A DNA stretch of 24,651 nt, from the IMG/VR virus record IMGVR_UViG_3300029266_001176, positions 1 to 24,651 of that record; one strand, 5' to 3'. The number at the start of each line of letters is the position of its first letter. The stretch's first letter is position 1. This document shows, one piece after another, positions 23,601 through 24,651 of this stretch. Below the pieces are notes generated by a model that had not been told where the DNA came from, ran no database searches, and saw only the letters and a list, made by a program, of their open reading frames with translations. This DNA comes from a virus. The position numbers and the translations under genes were made by a program.

Positions 23601-23936
23601 ATTAGTATAGATCCATATTGTTGTTCTGTAGGATGGGATGCTAATTGTCAAAGTACATATGATTACTGTGATCAAAATAGTACCTGGACCGGCATAGAAG
23701 ATTTAATTTATGATGGAGGAATAGCAATATATCCTAATCCAACTAAAGATAAATTAAATATAGTAAGTTCTAGATTCGAAAATGTATTAGTTACATTATA
23801 TAGTATATCAGGACAAGTTGTTATAAATGAAACTAATGATAAAGTTATTGATTTAAACAATTTGCAAGATGGTGTTTATTTTATGCATATATCTGTTGCA
23901 GAATTAACATATATTAGAAAGGTAATTAAACAATGA
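20601..23936 (+). CDS. Phage-encoded secreted repeat protein with T9SS C-terminal sorting domain
   Basis: I chose ATG 20601 because TGGAG lies 5 nt upstream and a clear signal peptide follows (MKRFILSLFCLITLTSNAQ); the in-frame ATG 20583 lies inside the promoter-like element. The product is 1111 residues. It has about 22 copies of a Cys-containing unit of about 26 residues (pattern GCTDPTSFNYDSNANTDDGSC). Three are N-terminal, two are central and about 17 are in a C-terminal array. Between them are two larger beta-rich insertions with DSYGDGIRGY and DDGGDGWGES motifs, a DIDGDGICD calcium-type loop, and a Cys-rich DPYCCSVGWDANCQ module. The last ~70 residues (IYPNPTKDKLNI, LYSISGQVV, LQDGVYFMHI, RKVIKQ) are a type IX sorting domain. 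It should cross the inner membrane by Sec and be displayed or released by the host T9SS. The role is unknown. Confidence 0.88.
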   Translation: MKRFILSLFCLITLTSNAQNIIFGCTDTAAANYDSTATQQLEGNVEFPVGCNQTGWFGNYVGINLALYQNNPLAFAVGTKVTIAGYDYWIDAMNVPTNCNAGVALIYIAYTPGLADGNWMTQGGVVQGIGPRPGDQWNITECFYNPGCMDPDYIEYDSSANWDDGSCQTLILKGCTDSTSLNYNPWANTDDSSCIPDLSCGFHKVEISVTLKLDNWPSETSWLLLHTTGNVTDTAYYAPRGTYNYQQQGQTIVTNFCANAGPNHYLQFVLQDSYGDGIRGYPIPTNSGYCLVENKSCPDTLFYMSEANADFGSVITSDGNYWSQRSSYCGPTPIFGCMDPAYQEYDSLATVDDTSCVNLHIYGCMDTNSVNYNSNHTTPDNIENCQYRVIIEDDGGDGWGESFIGIKQGFQLWDFRLGLGTYVDTFYIDLIVKDNPGLQELVEMYYFEIGDDQQSTQQIDIQTIQNSVKIENDYGILIQEGNFPWANGNKLKTYKTTADIYSGIPFCGYVCTPKVYGCMDPTSLNYNPNANTDDGNCIPIIYGCMNPLAFNYDSTATISDNNCIAIVYGCTDPISFNYDSNANVDNGTCIYLGCTDNIACNYDSTANVDNGGCMYPAQYYDCNYICLEDIDGDGICDSLEILGCTNPLSINYNSNATDNDGSCIPYVYGCMDPTSFNYDSLVNTDDGSCIPVILGCTNPTSLNYNPNANTNNGSCITPVYGCTDPTSFNYNVLANVDNGSCIPVVYGCTDSTMFNYNVLANTNNGTCISYVYGCTDSNALNYNPLANTDDNSCITKVYGCTDPTSYNYDSNANTDDGSCIPVILGCIDPTMFNYNINANTNDGSCIPYVYGCTDPSSFNYDSTANTDNGSCAPIVFGCTDSTAFNYDPLSNTNNGSCIPIVYGCTDPNAFNYNPSANTEDFSCIPVVYGCTDSTSVNYDSTANVDNGSCITAVPGCTDPNAFNYNPNANVPDSASCLYDAGCITGPGNPYWLNDQCYAWVISIDPYCCSVGWDANCQSTYDYCDQNSTWTGIEDLIYDGGIAIYPNPTKDKLNIVSSRFENVLVTLYSISGQVVINETNDKVIDLNNLQDGVYFMHISVAELTYIRKVIKQ
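22149..23532 (+). repeat. In-frame array of ~78-bp coding repeats (26-residue Cys units)
   Basis: About 17 near-tandem units begin with GGT/GGA-TGT (Gly-Cys) and encode GC(T/M)(D/N)P...NY(D/N)..AN(T/V)(D/N)(D/N)GSC followed by 3-5 spacer residues such as IPVVY. Unit length is mostly 26 codons. A DGDGICD segment interrupts the array near 22440-22530. Copies differ at many synonymous sites, so they are not a very recent expansion. It is not CRISPR: the units are coding and have no unique spacers. Confidence 0.9.
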
Positions 23937-24651
23937 TCAGAAACTTATTATTAATATTAACTTTAATACCATTATTATCATATGGTCAGTATACACAAAA
24001 ATTACACCATGGTAGACTTATTGCTAATTCCAAAAAAGAAAAATGGAAACCATTTGAAGATTTTGATAAAAAATTTAAAAAGGCAATTAAATTTGCTACA
24101 TTTTATGGAGCATTAAATGGAAATAATAGTATTGCAGATGCCGATGTATATTCAATAAACACTGGCCAACTACTTAATAGTACAGTAGAAACGCCATTTG
24201 ATTATTCAGTTGTTTTAGGAGTAAGAAAGATAGCTAGATTTGGTTATGAAAATAGAGCAAATGTGTTTTATAATGGTACTGAACATACATATGCTGATGC
24301 TGCAACAATAGGAAAGATATCTGGATTTGAATTTTTAATAGAAGCAGATTATAAAAGAAGATTTGGAAAAACATATTTAGATCAAAATCATTTCTTAAGA
24401 TATGTAGCAGATAGATGGATTGTTAAGACAGAATATGTGCAACAAGGATTTGCAGATATTAAATACTTTGAAGCATCACAAAGATATAGACAGAAAGTTA
24501 ATAAAAAGTTATCATGGAATATAGGTATGGTACAACGAATATCAGAACCGTACGGATATAATCCATTAGAAGAATTTATATTACCAAATGGAAGTTTACA
24601 TTATACTGCATTAGCATTACAAGAAGGATATAATGTAGAATTTTTACCAGG
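23933..24651 (+). CDS. Exported, probably outer-membrane beta-rich protein (runs off the window)
   Basis: The ATG overlaps the TGA of the repeat protein (ATGA, 4 nt), so the two are probably translationally coupled. The reading frame is open to the end of the window (239 codons plus). The N-terminus MIRNLLLILTLIPLLSYGQ is a clear signal peptide with a Gly-Gln cleavage-site ending common in Bacteroidota. The rest has alternating strands with many aromatics (FDYSVVLGVRKIARFGYENRANVFY, shortened here to the FDYSVVLGVRKI part as the clearest strand; WNIGMVQRI; YFEASQRYRQ), consistent with a beta-barrel or beta-rich envelope protein. The FTQYMFN-type motif of PorP/SprF proteins, which often neighbour T9SS cargo, is absent. 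Function unknown. The start and export signal are well supported. Confidence 0.75.
   Translation, partial: MIRNLLLILTLIPLLSYGQYTQKLHHGRLIANSKKEKWKPFEDFDKKFKKAIKFATFYGALNGNNSIADADVYSINTGQLLNSTVETPFDYSVVLGVRKIARFGYENRANVFYNGTEHTYADAATIGKISGFEFLIEADYKRRFGKTYLDQNHFLRYVADRWIVKTEYVQQGFADIKYFEASQRYRQKVNKKLSWNIGMVQRISEPYGYNPLEEFILPNGSLHYTALALQEGYNVEFLP

Noticed and set aside
23933-24651. Downstream exported protein as a PorP/SprF T9SS component
   Set aside because: The N-terminal region lacks the FTQYMFN...NPA pattern of that family; only the export signal and beta-rich character agree.

Overview
This window looks like part of the genome of a strictly lytic-type, contractile-tailed (myovirus) phage of the distant T4 relatives, infecting a bacterium of the Bacteroidota. 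All genes read on the plus strand, are tightly packed (several 1-4 nt overlaps) and are strongly AT-rich. The phage assignment rests on a tail sheath, tube, tape measure, LysM and hub cluster followed by a T4-style replication set (gp32-like SSB, UvsX/RecA, 5'-3' exonuclease, DnaB/gp41-like helicase). The host assignment rests on a protein with a signal peptide and a type IX secretion system (T9SS) C-terminal sorting domain, and on a 52-residue DUF5522-like protein. Both families are characteristic of Bacteroidota. No tRNA, CRISPR, integrase or insertion sequence was seen.

Layout. 1-10483 is the late tail module: end of the sheath gene, tube, strong terminator, gp26-like protein, an out-of-frame overlapping small gene, a 94-residue protein, tape measure, a probable tube-cap/baseplate protein, a LysM protein, a large hub-like protein and a virion protein of unknown role. 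10484-18409 is the DNA replication and recombination module: a compact family A DNA polymerase with no evident proofreading domain, a PD-(D/E)XK nuclease-like protein, two small unknown genes, a tandemly duplicated hairpin/promoter leader, gp32-like SSB, UvsX, 5'-3' exonuclease and replicative helicase. 18410-20538 carries an adenosylcobalamin-type ribonucleotide reductase (NrdJ) and the DUF5522-like small protein. 20601 to the end is a cell-surface module: an 1111-residue repeat protein with T9SS signals, coupled by an ATGA overlap to a second exported protein that runs off the window.

Two classes of recurring intergenic signal are visible. One is TTAGG-N6-GAAAAAAAG-N2-CTTATATT, in front of the polymerase and twice in front of the SSB gene, with a weaker form in front of the helicase. 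This is probably an early or middle promoter. The other is ATATTTAT(A/T), lying 14-23 nt before seven start codons, including tube, gp26-like, nuclease, nrdJ and T9SS genes. It is a candidate late promoter or leader element.

The observations most worth follow-up are: the phage-encoded T9SS cargo with about 22 Cys-containing repeats and its coupled exported partner; the overlapping gp26-like/small ORF pair at a T7 run, in the genomic position of frameshifted tail-assembly chaperones; the two-class promoter code; the duplicated hairpin leader of the SSB gene; and the unusual polymerase. All family assignments are by eye from motifs and context; no database search was run.
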